DNA from: Flavobacterium sp. HSC-61S13
Lineage (GTDB): Bacteria; Bacteroidota; Bacteroidia; Flavobacteriales; Flavobacteriaceae
Reading direction: 5' to 3'
DNA: 64,000 nt
Assembly (NCBI RefSeq): GCF_024171535.1
Contig: NZ_JALJZV010000008.1
Coordinates: 84,814 to 148,813 of the forward strand
How positions within the stretch are numbered: position 1 is the first letter of the stretch; every line of letters begins with the position of its first letter. Below are positions 45,200-54,600 of this stretch, piece by piece. The notes beneath the pieces were generated by a model. That model worked only from the letters and a program-made list of their open reading frames with translations, was not told the DNA's origin and made no database searches. Position numbers and translations under genes: made by a program.

Positions 45200-46021
45200 T
45201 TAAAAACCAATCAATTTGCTGTTGTAAATAGAATCCTTTTGCTGTGGAGTCCAATCTCTTTTATAGTCCAATAGAGCGGATTCCCAATCCCCATAATTTA
45301 CATTGGGTAAAACAATAAATTTTCTTCCGAATTCCCTAGCGTTATTTCGTACTGCTTCAGAGCGTTGCTCTTCTGTTTTTTTATCAAACGCATTGGAAAA
45401 ATCCGATAGATTATCACCCAATAACATCACGATTTCATGGGTCTCGCTTACTTTTAATCTGCGGGTTTCCTTACTCGAATCCGACTGACGAACAATCACG
45501 TGTTGTTCGTCTGCCATTGGGTAATTGTATTTTTTTAAGTTGGCAATTGTACCCGCTTTATCATTTTGATTTCTATTGGTGATATAGAAAATAGTCACCC
45601 CTTTTGAAGCGGCATAATTAAAAAAATCTTGACTTCCCAGTAACGGTTTTGCATTTCCTTTAGAGGTCCATTCCAACCAACTGGCTTCATCAAAAACCTG
45701 CCCTCGTTTAGCCATTTCTACAGCATAAGGTGAATTGTCTAAAAACGTTTCATCAATGTCAGTTACTATCGCTATGGGTTTTGCGTGTTTCTGCTGTAAA
45801 ACCACATCTAAATGGATTGTAGCAACATTAAAGGCTTGCTGACATAAAGCTTGGTATTCCGCTGCGCGTTGATGAAAAACGGCAGAATACACTTTTCCAT
45901 TTAATTCTATATCATTGACGATACGGGGATTTGAGTTAGTGGTAGACTTGACTTGAGCTACTTGACAACTGCTAAATAAGGCTAGAGATAGGGCAGCTAC
46001 ATAAATCTTTGTTTGAAACAT
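45200..46021 (-). CDS. 5'-nucleotidase, lipoprotein e(P4) family (acid phosphatase)
   Basis: 273 residues. Lipoprotein signal with lipobox FSSC (Cys19), so it is anchored at a membrane surface. HAD-superfamily catalytic aspartates D88 and D90 in TDIDETFLDNSPYA; FYITNRNQ and the acidic LLGDNLSDFSNAFD motif complete the class C acid phosphatase pattern. Haemophilus e(P4) dephosphorylates nicotinamide mononucleotide and other nucleotides in the periplasm. The intergenic gap upstream holds nested inverted repeats. Confidence 0.92.
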   Translation of the reverse strand: MFQTKIYVAALSLALFSSCQVAQVKSTTNSNPRIVNDIELNGKVYSAVFHQRAAEYQALCQQAFNVATIHLDVVLQQKHAKPIAIVTDIDETFLDNSPYAVEMAKRGQVFDEASWLEWTSKGNAKPLLGSQDFFNYAASKGVTIFYITNRNQNDKAGTIANLKKYNYPMADEQHVIVRQSDSSKETRRLKVSETHEIVMLLGDNLSDFSNAFDKKTEEQRSEAVRNNAREFGRKFIVLPNVNYGDWESALLDYKRDWTPQQKDSIYNSKLIGF

Positions 46022-46091
46022 GACTGAAAATTTAATATAATAATAAGCTACAAATTTAAGGTTTTAAAATATGAAATCCCCTTATTACACG

Positions 46092-46195
46092 ATGCCTGTC
46101 TTTTGTTTTATGAAAAAAATAAGATTTTAAATCCAGGCATTTCTAGATCGATTGAATTCAAAAAAAGAATTCACAGATCTAACTATACCATGCCT
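46092..46195. repeat. Nested inverted repeats between the efflux operon and the e(P4) gene
   Basis: Three nested pairs centre on a run of A: TGAATTC (46153-46159) with GAATTCA (46167-46173), TAGATC (46144-46149) with GATCTA (46176-46181), and AGGCAT (46135-46140) with ATGCCT (46190-46195). The left AGGCAT can also pair with ATGCCTG at 46092-46098. On the minus strand a T run follows, so a large terminator for the RND operon is the likeliest reading. Confidence 0.5.
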
Positions 46196-46224
46196 AGTCT
46201 CTTCTTTCGAGCTAAAAAATGGGC

Positions 46225-47541
46225 TTAAATATCGAGTTTGCCTACGAGTACTTTTAAAATAACTTCAGATAATTTAGCCTGATATTGTGCATTGTTGTTG
46301 CGAACTACGGCATTGACATAATTTAATTGAGCCGTTCTAAATTCAAGTGTCGAGATCGTTCCGATCTCGAATTTATCCAGAGTGATTTCTAAGTTTTGTT
46401 TGGCTATTTCTTCGTTTTTACCCTCGAGATTCACTAATTCTAAGTTGGTGGAATAAGTCTGAAACGCCATCATCAATTCTGATTCGATATACTGACGCTG
46501 ACGTTCAATCAAAATTTGGGCGTTGTCAATTTCAAATCGTGCGATTTTCTCTTTTTGAGATTGACGTTGACCATCAAATAAATTAAGTCTTGCGGTAAAT
46601 CCATAATTCCAACCACGCCCAGAGGATTTGCTGACAAACCCAAGGCTAGATTCGGATTCAGAGAACGTATAACCCGAGTTTAACAATAAGGTGGGATACC
46701 GATCTGCACGCAGCTGTTTGTATTGCAATTGAGCAATATCTGCATTGATAATAGCCAATTGTAAATCTGGATTTTGAGCATCTAATTGCAAGAGCAAATC
46801 AACGAGTTTCAAATCCCAATTGATAGCCACATTAGATTCAACGATAAAATCAAGTTTAAAAGTATCTCTTGAAATCACGCGATTTAAACGAACCTTAGTA
46901 TTGTAATAATATTCTTTTTGACGGGTTAATGTGGTGATATCCGTATTCAAGTCAACCTTAGCATTAAGTACTTCCAATTTAGAAGCTTTTCCAATTTGAT
47001 AGCGGTTTTCAGCTATTTCCAAACGCTGTTTGGAAATTACTACAGCGGTATCTAATGCCGTGAAAAGCTTTTGTTGTTGAACTAAATCATAGTAGACGGT
47101 GTACACTTCGTTAACCTTTTCCAATATTTTTATTTGCAATAACTTCTGACCTTGTACTTGTGTTTGTTTGAGCTCATCGTATTTGGCAAACATTTTAAAA
47201 CCGTCAAAAAGTGTCCAGTTTAAAGCGGCGCCATAATTCAGAGAATTGTTTTTCGAATTGTTTAATTCTCTTGAGGAACCGTCCGACTGTGTTTGGGTAG
47301 TATTTGTGAAATTATCATTGCTGTTGGCAACCAATGCCAAGCTGGGTAGCATACCTGCATTGCCTCTATAGACGTTTGCTTCATTGATTTTTAAATTGTT
47401 GGCGGCTAATTGGATATCAAAATTATTTTCGAGAGTTTGACTTAAAGCCTCTTCCAGAGTTAATAGTGCAGGAGGTGCCTGAGCAAATCCCATTTGAATC
47501 CCCAGCAGAAATAAAGTTATAGTGGATAGTAAATATTTCAT
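46225..47541 (-). CDS. TolC-family outer-membrane efflux protein
   Basis: 438 residues with a signal peptide (LLSTITLFLLGIQMGFAQA). Two repeats of long alpha-helical hairpins (A LTLEEALSQTLENNFDIQLAANN opening, and KIARFEIDNAQILIERQRQYIESE) are the TolC/OEP pattern. It forms the outer-membrane tunnel of the RND pump encoded upstream in the same operon: it starts 4 bases after the permease stop. Confidence 0.9.
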   Translation of the reverse strand: MKYLLSTITLFLLGIQMGFAQAPPALLTLEEALSQTLENNFDIQLAANNLKINEANVYRGNAGMLPSLALVANSNDNFTNTTQTQSDGSSRELNNSKNNSLNYGAALNWTLFDGFKMFAKYDELKQTQVQGQKLLQIKILEKVNEVYTVYYDLVQQQKLFTALDTAVVISKQRLEIAENRYQIGKASKLEVLNAKVDLNTDITTLTRQKEYYYNTKVRLNRVISRDTFKLDFIVESNVAINWDLKLVDLLLQLDAQNPDLQLAIINADIAQLQYKQLRADRYPTLLLNSGYTFSESESSLGFVSKSSGRGWNYGFTARLNLFDGQRQSQKEKIARFEIDNAQILIERQRQYIESELMMAFQTYSTNLELVNLEGKNEEIAKQNLEITLDKFEIGTISTLEFRTAQLNYVNAVVRNNNAQYQAKLSEVILKVLVGKLDI

Positions 47542-47544
47542 TGT

Positions 47545-50500
47545 CTAATAATTATCAAATTCAGGACGGTGTTTTTTAGCACGGGACCACATCAAGTAGA
47601 TCGCAGGGATTACAAACAAAGTTAATGCTAAAGAAAAGATGGTACCTCCAACGATTACAACTCCCATACCAACTCTACTTTGTGAAGCTGCACCGAGTGA
47701 TAATGCAATCGGAAGCGCTCCAAATGCAATGGCAAAACTGGTCATTAAAATCGGACGTAAACGAGAAACTGAGGCTTCAATAATAGCTTGGTGTTTTTCT
47801 ATGCCACGTTCGCGTAATTGATTGGCAAATTCCACGATGAGTATACCGTTTTTCGTCACCAAACCGATCAACATAATCGTTCCGATCTGACTAAAAATAT
47901 TCCAAGTTTGATCAAATAACCACAGTGAAAATAAAGCTCCTGCTACAGCCATAGGTACGGTTAATATAATGATGAATGGATCTAAGAAACTTTCAAATTG
48001 AGCGGCTAAAATCAAATATATCAGCAATAGTGCTAAGGCAAAGGCAAAGGCCGTATTGGAATTACTTTCGGCAAAATCTCTAGATTCTCCTGATAAATCT
48101 GTTGTAAAACTATCGTCCAACACCTTAGCTTTAACCCGATCCATAGCTTCTATACCATCACTGATACTTTTTCCAGATGCTAAACCAGCAGAGACTGTTG
48201 CCGACATATAGCGGTTGTTGTGATAGAGCTGTGGTGGACTGCTGCGTTCTTCCAAGGTAACTAAGTTGTCGAGTTGAATCAATTGACCACTATTGTTTTT
48301 TACATAAGTCGATACCAAGTCTAAAGGTTTGCTACGATCTAAATCTTTAAATTGTCCGATGATTTGGTATTGTTTTCCATTCATCATAAAATAACCGAAT
48401 CGTTGTCCTGATAGAGACGATTGTAGGGTTTCGGCAATATCTCGAATGGATACACCCAAAGACTGTGCTTTTTCGCGATCGATATTGACGTAGATTTCAG
48501 GTTTGTTAAATTTTAGATTGACATCTACTACGGAGAAAGTAGGGTCCTGGCTTACTTCATTCATGAATTCAGGAATTTTTTCTTCCAGTTTTTCAAAATT
48601 CGGAGCCTGTATAATATATTGTATTGGCAAACCACCGCGTCTGTTAACGGATATAGTTGGTTGTTGATTAATCAGCACTTTAGCCTCTGGATAAGCTTTG
48701 GTATACTGATTTAATTGCTTAGCGATCTCATCTTGTGAACGTTCTCGTTCCCCCGGTTCAACAAGAGCCAAACGAATACGTCCAGAATTCACAGAAGATG
48801 ATCCGAATCCGGGTGAAGAAATGACAAGCGCTACTTTTTTCTCAGGGATGGAATCGTTGATCAAATGAGACAATTCTTGCATCAATCGATCCGTGTATTC
48901 GTAAGTAGATCCCTCCGGTGTTGTTATTCCTATAGATACCATACTGCGGTCGTCATAGGGTGCAGTTTCCTTTTGAATGGTAGAATAAAAAACACCAATC
49001 AATACAAAACATAAAATAAGTATGGGAAAACTGATCCACTTCCATTTCATGAATGAAGATAGAGCATTGTGGTATGTTAGGTTTAATTGAACAAAGAAAG
49101 GTTCAGTGAAATTGTAAAACTTCGATTTTTTGCTGACGTCTTTTTTCATCAAGTAGGCGTTGAGCATTGGAGTTAGCGTTAGAGATACAAACGCTGAGAT
49201 TAAAACAGCTGACGCGATTACTACACCAAATTCTCGAAATAATCGACCTACAAAGCCTTCTAAGAAAATAACCGGTAAAAAAACCGCAGCTAAGGTTACC
49301 GATATCGAAATAACAGCAAAAAAGATTTCATTGGATCCCTTAATTGCCGCTTCAATCGGGCTCATGCCTTCTTCGACTTTTTTATAGATGTTTTCAGTGA
49401 CGACAATACCATCATCAACGACCAATCCGGTAGCTAATACAATAGCTAAAAGGGTTAATACATTGATCGAAAAACCACACAGAAACATGATGAAAAAAGT
49501 AGCTATTAACGATATTGGAATATCAATAAGCGGACGAAAAGCTATTCCCCAATCTCTAAAAAAGAAGTAGATAATTAAAACGACTAGGGTAATGGAGATC
49601 AATATGGTTTCAGCCACTTCAGTAACAGAATTCTTGATAAACAAAGTGTTGTCCATCGCGATGTTCAGTGATATATCTGCGGGCAATTCTTTCTTCAGTT
49701 GTTCCAATTCTTTGTAAAAGGCATCGGAAATTTCTATGTAGTTAGTCCCGGGTTGTGGTATTATGGCCATTCCCACCATGGGTTTTCCAGCATCGGTCAT
49801 TTGAGTTTCCGTATTTTCGGGCCCCAATTCGGCATATCCAACGTCGGAAAGTTTAACTACTTTCCCAGAATCCGAACGAATGATAATATTGTTGAATTCT
49901 TCGGGAGTCGATAGATTTCCTTTGGTTTTTACTGTTAGTTCCGTGTTGTCACCAACTAATTTACCAGTTGGTAGTTCAATGTTTTGTCCACCCAACGCGG
50001 ATCTGACATCCAAAATAGTTACTCCATAAGAAGCGAGTTTTTCTGGATTGATCCACAATCGCATTGCATATTTTTTCTGCCCCCAGATCTGTACACTACT
50101 AACTCCCGATATGGTCTGTATCCGTTGGGCAATTACATTTTCGGCATAGTCACTGAGTTCTAGAGCATCTCTTGTTTGGCTTTGAATCGTCATCGTGATG
50201 ATGGGTTCTCCATCTGAATCTGCTTTGGAAACTACTGGTGGGGCATCGATGTCTTGAGGAAGGCTACGCATGGCTTGAGAAACCTTATCCCGCACATCAT
50301 TGGCCGCTTCTTCTAAATTCTTTTCTAAGTTAAACTCAATGGTGATATTACTAGATCCTTGCGTGCTTGAAGAGGTGATGTTACGAATACCATCAATGCT
50401 GTTGATTGCTTTTTCCAGTGGCTCTGTAATCTGTGATTCAATGATATCTGGATTTGCTCCAGCATAGTTGGTTCGTACGGATACTTGAGCTGCATCGATC

Positions 50501-50616
50501 GAAGGGAATTCTCGAACACCGAGAAAGTGGTACCCAATCAGACCAAAAAGCAATAAAATAATATTCATTACAATGGTCAGGACCGGTCGCTTGATACTTA
50601 AGGTTGATATACTCAA
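47545..50616 (-). CDS. RND-family multidrug efflux permease (AcrB/HAE1 type)
   Basis: 1023 residues, 12 helices with two large periplasmic loops. Opens SISTLSIKRPVLTIVMNIIL, then REFPSIDAAQVSVRTNYAGA and the proton-relay region TGLVVDDGIVVTENIYK. The start codon is a TTG at 50616; the adaptor stop is 4 bases upstream and the next ATG (16 codons in) would cut the conserved first helix, so the rare TTG start is preferred. The middle gene of adaptor-permease-outer-membrane operon. Substrate unknown; drugs, detergents or fatty acids are typical. Confidence 0.95.
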   Translation of the reverse strand: MSISTLSIKRPVLTIVMNIILLLFGLIGYHFLGVREFPSIDAAQVSVRTNYAGANPDIIESQITEPLEKAINSIDGIRNITSSSTQGSSNITIEFNLEKNLEEAANDVRDKVSQAMRSLPQDIDAPPVVSKADSDGEPIITMTIQSQTRDALELSDYAENVIAQRIQTISGVSSVQIWGQKKYAMRLWINPEKLASYGVTILDVRSALGGQNIELPTGKLVGDNTELTVKTKGNLSTPEEFNNIIIRSDSGKVVKLSDVGYAELGPENTETQMTDAGKPMVGMAIIPQPGTNYIEISDAFYKELEQLKKELPADISLNIAMDNTLFIKNSVTEVAETILISITLVVLIIYFFFRDWGIAFRPLIDIPISLIATFFIMFLCGFSINVLTLLAIVLATGLVVDDGIVVTENIYKKVEEGMSPIEAAIKGSNEIFFAVISISVTLAAVFLPVIFLEGFVGRLFREFGVVIASAVLISAFVSLTLTPMLNAYLMKKDVSKKSKFYNFTEPFFVQLNLTYHNALSSFMKWKWISFPILILCFVLIGVFYSTIQKETAPYDDRSMVSIGITTPEGSTYEYTDRLMQELSHLINDSIPEKKVALVISSPGFGSSSVNSGRIRLALVEPGERERSQDEIAKQLNQYTKAYPEAKVLINQQPTISVNRRGGLPIQYIIQAPNFEKLEEKIPEFMNEVSQDPTFSVVDVNLKFNKPEIYVNIDREKAQSLGVSIRDIAETLQSSLSGQRFGYFMMNGKQYQIIGQFKDLDRSKPLDLVSTYVKNNSGQLIQLDNLVTLEERSSPPQLYHNNRYMSATVSAGLASGKSISDGIEAMDRVKAKVLDDSFTTDLSGESRDFAESNSNTAFAFALALLLIYLILAAQFESFLDPFIIILTVPMAVAGALFSLWLFDQTWNIFSQIGTIMLIGLVTKNGILIVEFANQLRERGIEKHQAIIEASVSRLRPILMTSFAIAFGALPIALSLGAASQSRVGMGVVIVGGTIFSLALTLFVIPAIYLMWSRAKKHRPEFDNY

Positions 50617-50620
50617 AATA

Positions 50621-51682
50621 TTATTTTTTTGGAGTTAAAACAATGTTTACCACAGTGTCGTCTTTTAAAGACATCACACCAGAGGTCAGTAAAGTATCTC
50701 CAACCTGGATGCCATCTAATATTAGTATATCGTCTTTTGTTCGTGTTCCTGTGGTTACAAAAACACTTTTAGCTTTACCGTTTTTTGCTAGAAATACCTT
50801 TTTACCATTTTGTATTGGAATAACAGCCTCAGTAGGCACTAGTAAAGCTTTTTCAATGACATCTAAGATCAATTCTATATTGGCGAAAGAACCGGGAATT
50901 AATTCAGCATGGGAATTATCTGCTAAGGCTCTTACCTGAAGCGTTCGATTGGTCACTTCAATTTGAGTTTCAATGGCATAAATCTCTGCGGTATACGATT
51001 TGCTATTTCCAGATACCGTAAAGGTGATTTTACCACCTTTTTTTACCTGAGTAGCGTATTTCTCCGGTACAGCAAAGGTTATTTTAACTTGTTGACTGTT
51101 AACCAACTTAGCTATCGGGGTCGCTGGTGTAATATAGGTACCTGGCGATATGTAGCGCAGCCCAATTTTTCCGGAAAAAGGCGCTTTAATGGTTGTTTTT
51201 TGAATCTGAGCTACAACGAGTTGCACTTGGGCTTGAGCTGATCGCAGTTCGGCATAGGCCACATCATATTCTTCTTTACTAATAGCTTCTTTGGCAATTA
51301 GCAATTTTGCTCTACGTTCGTTTTCCGAGGTTAGAGACACTTTTGTTTTGGCTTGCAATAACTGCGCTTGCAATTCTGCATCGTTAACCTTAAGTAAGGT
51401 TTGACCAGCGGCAACATTGCTTCCCTCTTGAAAAAATATTTTTTCAGCTACACCAGACACTTCGCTTTTCAAATCGACTTGTTCATTGGGTTCAATGGAT
51501 CCAGAAAGTTGAATAGAATTATTGAAGTCTGAATTGCTAACAATCATACCTTTGACTTGTAGAGGTGCACCAAAGCTCGTATTGGACCCTTTTTCTTGTT
51601 TCTTATTGTTTTGGATTAAACGGTATCCAATCATTCCTCCAACAGTAAATAGGAGTAAGGCGAGAATTACAACTCGTTTCAT
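50621..51682 (-). CDS. RND efflux periplasmic adaptor subunit (membrane-fusion protein)
   Basis: 353 residues: N-terminal membrane helix (VVILALLLFTVGGMIGYRLI), lipoyl half-motifs (EVSGVAEKIFFQEGSNVAAGQTLLKVND and TIKAPFSGKIGLRYISPGTYI) flanking a short hairpin, and beta-barrel plus membrane-proximal parts (TFTVSGNSKSYTAEIYAIE, GSFANIELIL). First gene of the efflux operon. Confidence 0.92.
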   Translation of the reverse strand: MKRVVILALLLFTVGGMIGYRLIQNNKKQEKGSNTSFGAPLQVKGMIVSNSDFNNSIQLSGSIEPNEQVDLKSEVSGVAEKIFFQEGSNVAAGQTLLKVNDAELQAQLLQAKTKVSLTSENERRAKLLIAKEAISKEEYDVAYAELRSAQAQVQLVVAQIQKTTIKAPFSGKIGLRYISPGTYITPATPIAKLVNSQQVKITFAVPEKYATQVKKGGKITFTVSGNSKSYTAEIYAIETQIEVTNRTLQVRALADNSHAELIPGSFANIELILDVIEKALLVPTEAVIPIQNGKKVFLAKNGKAKSVFVTTGTRTKDDILILDGIQVGDTLLTSGVMSLKDDTVVNIVLTPKK

Positions 51683-52159
51683 ATAGTGTTTTTTATAGAA
51701 ATGTAAATGCTAAAAGCGTTTTCCAAAAATAGGGTTATTTTGTATAATAAAGAAGGGTTAACGCTCTTAAAAATGAATTTTCATTTCGTTATTAGTTGAT
51801 TGTTATGTCGTTATTGTTAAGTAAATACAAAAGAAATAATTATTGGGTATTTTCAAAAAGACGGTATTAAACTTGCTGTTTTATTTTTGTTAATTAAATT
51901 ATCTTACCTTGTTAAATAGTGCTATTATAGCGCGTTAATTTAGATTGTGTCTAATTTAATTTCCGCAGGAAAATTCTTTAAATTTTGATTGAATTGGAGT
52001 GGTAGCGAATCAAAGAATAGCGTTCTATTTCATTGACAATAATGAAGAATGGATAGTGTAATCGCTAAGTCCGGAATTTAGAGGTAATTATTACGTGACT
52101 TGAGAGGTTTGGGACGGATTTTTGTAATGCTGTGAGGTACGCGGTTGTAACTTTTAAAA
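51683..52159. other. Intergenic region upstream of the RND operon
   Basis: About 480 bases without a credible gene. On the minus strand TATTTTTG (51724-51731) can be the -7 box of the efflux operon, 42 bases before the adaptor start, but -33 is unclear. I see no TetR-type palindrome and no regulator gene next to the operon. Confidence 0.45.
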
Positions 52160-52190
52160 AAAGGTTTTTTCACCATGTGAAAAAACCTTT
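52160..52190 (-). terminator. Terminator of the HdeD gene
   Basis: A 14-bp perfect stem (AAAGGTTTTTTCAC with GTGAAAAAACCTTT) around CAT, ten bases past the HdeD stop. Confidence 0.8.
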
Positions 52191-52200
52191 TAGTGTCTAT

Positions 52201-52779
52201 TTATTGAAGTTTTTTGATTTGAGTTTTAAGTTGCTTAAATCGTATAGATAAAACCACTCTAGAAATCCCATATATGAAAAATGCCATGGCTGTCCAAAAA
52301 ATGATCGTGATACCTCCAATTATTGGATTCCAAATCATAATAAAGGAAAACAAAATTCCTAAAATTCCTAAGGCCAATAACCATCCCCAGTTTTTAGACC
52401 CAAAAGATTTGATTTCAAATGAAAAGCCAATAGCTGATACCGAACGGAACAGTAAGATAAAACCAATATATAAAGGTAGAACCACTATCGATAATTGTGG
52501 AGCACACATCAACCAGATACCAAAAATAAGATCGATAATACCAGTTGCTAAAAACCAGCCCCAACTGTTTAGTTCTTTTCGATTGCTAATTGAAAAGATA
52601 ATTTCGAAAATACCGTTGATAAAGAAACTAATACTAAATAATAAGGCTAATGTGATATAGGCTTCTACAGGAGTTCTCAGTATCCAAAAACCCAATAAAA
52701 TAAATAATACACCTACAATAAGAGATAGGTACCAATGCTTGATAGCACTTTTCATTGTTGTCATTACTTGATTTTCCAT
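52201..52779 (-). CDS. HdeD-family (DUF308) membrane protein
   Basis: 192 residues from ATG 52779 (MENQVMTTMKSAIKHWYLSL); a TTG two codons earlier is less likely. Six helices in three repeats of the DUF308 pattern (LLGFWILRTPVEAYITLALLF; GWFLATGIIDLIFGIWLMCAP; WGWLLALGILGILFSFIMIWNP). E. coli HdeD helps acid resistance at high density; in Bacteroidota the role is not established. Confidence 0.88.
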   Translation of the reverse strand: MENQVMTTMKSAIKHWYLSLIVGVLFILLGFWILRTPVEAYITLALLFSISFFINGIFEIIFSISNRKELNSWGWFLATGIIDLIFGIWLMCAPQLSIVVLPLYIGFILLFRSVSAIGFSFEIKSFGSKNWGWLLALGILGILFSFIMIWNPIIGGITIIFWTAMAFFIYGISRVVLSIRFKQLKTQIKKLQ

Positions 52780-53019
52780 ATTCAATATTTTATTATGTTT
52801 ATAATAGCTTAAATTTACGTTTTTTTTAGTTAGAATAATCGAAAATGTTAAATAAAAAGTACCTAGTTAATCTATTTAGGTTAATTTTTAATTTAAAAAG
52901 GGATAAATGACCCTTTCAATGGATTTATCGTTGTATTGATGTTTATTTTGACCCAATTTAATATTGGGTTTAAGAGCGAGCTATTTTATTACGCTAAAAA
53001 AACGTTCAATTGCTAAGTG

Positions 53020-53038
53020 TTGTTGATTTGATCAACAA
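53020..53038. promoter_or_regulatory. Perfect 8+3+8 palindrome upstream of a small secreted protein gene
   Basis: TTGTTGAT and ATCAACAA around TTG, 37 bases before the start codon at 53075. It could be a dimer operator; no regulator of obvious fit is adjacent. Confidence 0.3.
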
Positions 53039-53074
53039 AAAAGTAGGATAGTAATATTATGTGATTTAATAACT

Positions 53075-53527
53075 ATGAAAACATACAAGTGGATTGTTGC
53101 AGTTTTAGTATGGGGTGGTCCTCTATGTCAGACTTGGGCCACTAATCCGATTAAAATTAAATGCGGAGATCTATGGGCTATTTTTTCCGAAAAGCCCTCT
53201 TCGGTAAAATTAATCGATTGCAAAGAATCAGAAGGGCAAAGATTGGCTACGGCTACTTATCGAATTTTGCCAATAGATCAGCGACGAATTGAAAATTTAC
53301 TAGTAAAAAGATACGGAATGGGTTCTTTGGTAAAAACAACTTGTAATTGGGAACCGGAAAAAGGTAAAACAGGTACTATTATCAGCAAACGTTTGGCCCT
53401 TATAGACCCGAAATATAGTATGACTATAAGCATGTGGGCGGAAAGCGATATGGAGGTTAACGTTTTTAAAGGTAAAGAACAGGAAAAATCTTATTATTGT
53501 GTAGTAATTATATGGGATGAAATTTAA
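53075..53527 (+). CDS. Small secreted protein of unknown function
   Basis: Not recognised. 150 residues with a signal peptide (KTYKWIVAVLVWGGPLCQTWA). Three cysteines in the mature part (KIKCGDLW, IDCKESEG, TTCNWEPE) and one near the end (YYCVVIIW) could form two disulfides, suggesting a small periplasmic or surface protein. Convergent with the double-CMD gene. Confidence 0.65.
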   Translation: MKTYKWIVAVLVWGGPLCQTWATNPIKIKCGDLWAIFSEKPSSVKLIDCKESEGQRLATATYRILPIDQRRIENLLVKRYGMGSLVKTTCNWEPEKGKTGTIISKRLALIDPKYSMTISMWAESDMEVNVFKGKEQEKSYYCVVIIWDEI

Positions 53528-53537
53528 GTTTTATTTA

Positions 53538-54398
53538 CTATTTATTCTGTGCTTCCACTACGGCATTTAAAGCATTTACCCCATTAAATGCAGCGGGAAA
53601 ACCAGCATATACGGTCATTAGTAACATGATCTCATTGATTTGAGCAGTTGTTAATCCAACTTGTAGTCCGGCGTTAATATGAAACTTTAATTGATCGACA
53701 GCATTTCCTAAGGTGGCCAATGCGGCTATGGTCGCAAGCTGTTTGGATTTTGAATCGAGTGTGCTCTTGGCATATATATCTCCAAAGGCGTGTTCCATAG
53801 TGAACCGGATTAAAGCAGGTGAGGATTCACCTAATAGATCGTAGAGTCTCTGTTCTTGTAGCGGGTCTAAAATTGCTAATTGAGTCGATCCGTTGTCCCG
53901 TCTACTTGTTGACTCATCAAAAACTAATGGTGTTCCCATGATATCGACTATACCTTTGTTAACGCGTTCCTCCAGAACTTCTTTTAGTAACTTCATCGCA
54001 GTGATACTCTTTGGAAAGCCGGTGTAAATGGACATCTGTAAAATAATATCTTTCAATTCAATTACTGTATTTCCTGTATTTAATGCGCCGTGTAAGTGAA
54101 CTTTTATTTCGGGTACAGCCCGTTGAGCAATCAATGAGCATAGCGCAACAATTTCTTTTTGTTTGTCAGTGAGATGTTGTTCATTATACACATTGCCAAA
54201 AGCATATTCGATAATATAATCGCTGAGTTCTGGTGATATATCTTGCAAGTTCTGAACTACTTGCAATCCTGCTTCGCCATCGATTTGTTCTAATTTATTC
54301 CAGCCAATTTGATACAGCTCACTTTTTTTGGTCATAATGATTTGCGAATAAGTTAACAAGGGATAAAACAAGATCAGTAATAAGAGTTGATTTCTCAT
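53538..54398 (-). CDS. Exported protein with two carboxymuconolactone-decarboxylase (CMD) domains
   Basis: 286 residues from ATG 54398 (MRNQLLLLILFYPLLTYSQI), a clear signal peptide; a TTG 13 codons upstream would bury it. Two CMD repeats: first about 50-135 (EYAFGNVYNEQHLTDKQKEIVALCSLIAQRAVPEIKVHLHGALNTG), second about 190-280 (EHAFGDIYAKSTLDSKSKQLATIAALATLGNAVDQLKFHINAGLQVG). There is no CxxC peroxidase motif, so it is not AhpD-like; each repeat keeps the histidine of gamma-CMD members. It lies downstream of an AraC-type gene on the same strand (203-base gap). Confidence 0.85.
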   Translation of the reverse strand: MRNQLLLLILFYPLLTYSQIIMTKKSELYQIGWNKLEQIDGEAGLQVVQNLQDISPELSDYIIEYAFGNVYNEQHLTDKQKEIVALCSLIAQRAVPEIKVHLHGALNTGNTVIELKDIILQMSIYTGFPKSITAMKLLKEVLEERVNKGIVDIMGTPLVFDESTSRRDNGSTQLAILDPLQEQRLYDLLGESSPALIRFTMEHAFGDIYAKSTLDSKSKQLATIAALATLGNAVDQLKFHINAGLQVGLTTAQINEIMLLMTVYAGFPAAFNGVNALNAVVEAQNK

Positions 54399-54600
54399 AG
54401 ATGATTTTTTTTTTATAATTGAACGTGCGTTAATCAATTGTTTAAGTTCGATTTGCTCTTTCTTCGCTTAAATAATAAACAACTAATTGAATTTAGAATC
54501 CTTTACGATGATTCCAAATGGAAACTATAATCAATTTTCCCGCACTGATATAAAATCAAATATAATGCGTTAGCGAGTCTTATTATTAGGACTTTTAGTG

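Noticed and set aside
46225..51682. Heavy-metal (CusCBA-type) efflux operon
   Set aside because: The permease has the drug-type proton-relay sequence and the adaptor lacks metal-binding Met/His motifs; no metal regulator is adjacent.
53538..54398. AhpD-type peroxidase
   Set aside because: Neither CMD repeat has the CxxC redox pair.
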